64,000 nt of DNA. It comes from Gautieria morchelliformis (lineage: Eukaryota > Basidiomycota > Agaricomycetes > Gomphales > Gomphaceae). Under the pieces are notes generated by a model. It was not told where the DNA came from. It ran no database searches and worked only from the letters and a program-made list of their open reading frames with translations. The number at the start of each line of letters is the position of its first letter. The stretch's first letter is position 1. The translations under genes and the position numbers were made by a program. Shown here piece by piece: positions 63,381 to 64,000 of this stretch. The stretch lies in NCBI GenBank assembly GCA_015179125.1, contig WHVA01000430.1, positions 35,090 through 99,089 on the forward strand, given 5' to 3'.

Positions 63381-64000
63381 GAGGGCACATGAAGTGGCAG
63401 AAGCACAATCCCATTGTGAGCCACGTCGTCACGCGTCACTTATATTTCTTCCCGTCAAACCCTGTATTTTCCGCCGAGCAACATATGTCTCCGCTTGCCT
63501 GGTCCCAGATCGCACTCTGGCAGTGACTGTGGGTACAATTCTAAACCTGTCGTTCGGGAGGAAACTCCTTTTACTGCTCCTGTCAAGGTCGTTGCGACAG
63601 GGGCGCTGTGAACGCCGTCAGCTAATACATTACCCACGCCTACCCATCAGAAACGTTGTGACCTCTGCTGCTGGTCGTTTCTCGAGTGCCCAGCATGTCA
63701 TGATACCGAGGACTGTCCTCAACTACAGCATGTTTGAGTCTCCTTGGGCCTCCTCGATGCTTTCATCCTCGCATTCAAGTCTCTGATCGACGGTTAGCCG
63801 AAGTTTGCGGTCTGAAACCCGTCAGACCCTTTAAGTGAAGTCCGGGAGACTGGTGAGCGGCTTTGCGGTGGGTCATTTGTTGCACCATCAATGCCAGCAT
63901 CTTTGACAATGTCTGAGGTGGCGATCCCCGAGATTCTAGCATTTAGGATGCAGGATATCTATCACAAGCAGCGGACAGCACCGCCCGGGGACTCAGTAGC
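63381..64000. other. copy D conserved pieces to window end
   Basis: Counterpart of 56880-57620, including VLNYSMFESPWASSMLSS near 63730. Cut by the window. Confidence 0.4.

Larger units (their letters stand above)
59300..64000 (+). repeat. complex repeat unit, copy D (cut by window end)
   Basis: Tandem to C with the same order up to the conserved ORF pieces. Very similar to C with small indels; it lacks one minisatellite unit, and about 118 nt present in C (57481-57598) are missing near 63980. Confidence 0.87.

Noticed and set aside
1..64000. CRISPR arrays, bacterial operons, rRNA genes
   Set aside because: No regular spacer arrays, Shine-Dalgarno-led operons or rRNA motifs seen; the window is eukaryotic.

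Overview
The window looks like a chromosomal segment of an Agaricomycete fungus. Introns are short (about 45-65 nt, GT..AG). The housekeeping genes are clearly fungal or eukaryotic (AP-3 delta, beta-COP, DPM3, NIF3, a GCK-type kinase). The transposons are Ty3/gypsy elements of the type common in basidiomycetes. Expanded lipases, patatins and epoxide hydrolases, plus repeat-rich flanks, would fit a Rhizoctonia/Ceratobasidium-like species, but that placement is inference.

Layout. (1) 1-6.7 kb is a nest of degenerate gypsy elements on the minus strand. An element with its LTR at 2584-3167 interrupts the pol gene of an older element. That older element's gag is split by a 490-bp solo LTR with a perfect 5-bp target duplication, and its gag and protease are separated by about 1.35 kb of unidentified DNA. 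(2) 6.7-16.2 kb holds two tandem copies (A, B) of a complex repeat unit of about 5-6.5 kb, in one orientation. (3) 16.2-52.7 kb is single-copy gene space. (4) 52.7-64 kb holds two more copies (C, D) of the same unit in the opposite orientation, running off the window. The gene island is therefore bracketed by large inverted arms, each a tandem pair.

Each repeat unit carries: a basic, proline-rich 159-182 aa ORF of unknown family (gene 1) whose frame survives indels in all four copies; its promoter (hyphenated palindrome plus TATA box); an upstream 38-bp minisatellite in which most repeats pair an ACGCGT box with a CACGTG box; a second conserved ORF; a gene-2 block distantly repeating part of gene 1; and a broken epoxide hydrolase related to the intact secreted epoxide hydrolase at 31.4-32.9 kb.

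Gene island, left to right: protein tyrosine phosphatase (+); secreted Ser/Thr-repeat protein (+); small NR2C2-associated-protein-like discoidin protein (+); STE20/GCK kinase (+), convergent with AP-3 delta (-); a weak hypothetical (-); secreted epoxide hydrolase (-); NIF3 (-); three broken patatin-like phospholipases (+); DPM3 (+), convergent with a CSTF2-hinge/CTD protein (-), which shares a 108-bp divergent promoter with beta-COP (+); class 3 lipase (+); aldo-keto reductase (-); a 1.8-kb repeat element; and a FAS1 secreted protein (-). Vesicle traffic (AP-3, COPI) and ER glycosylation (DPM3) genes sit here by chance as far as can be seen; no biosynthetic cluster logic is apparent.
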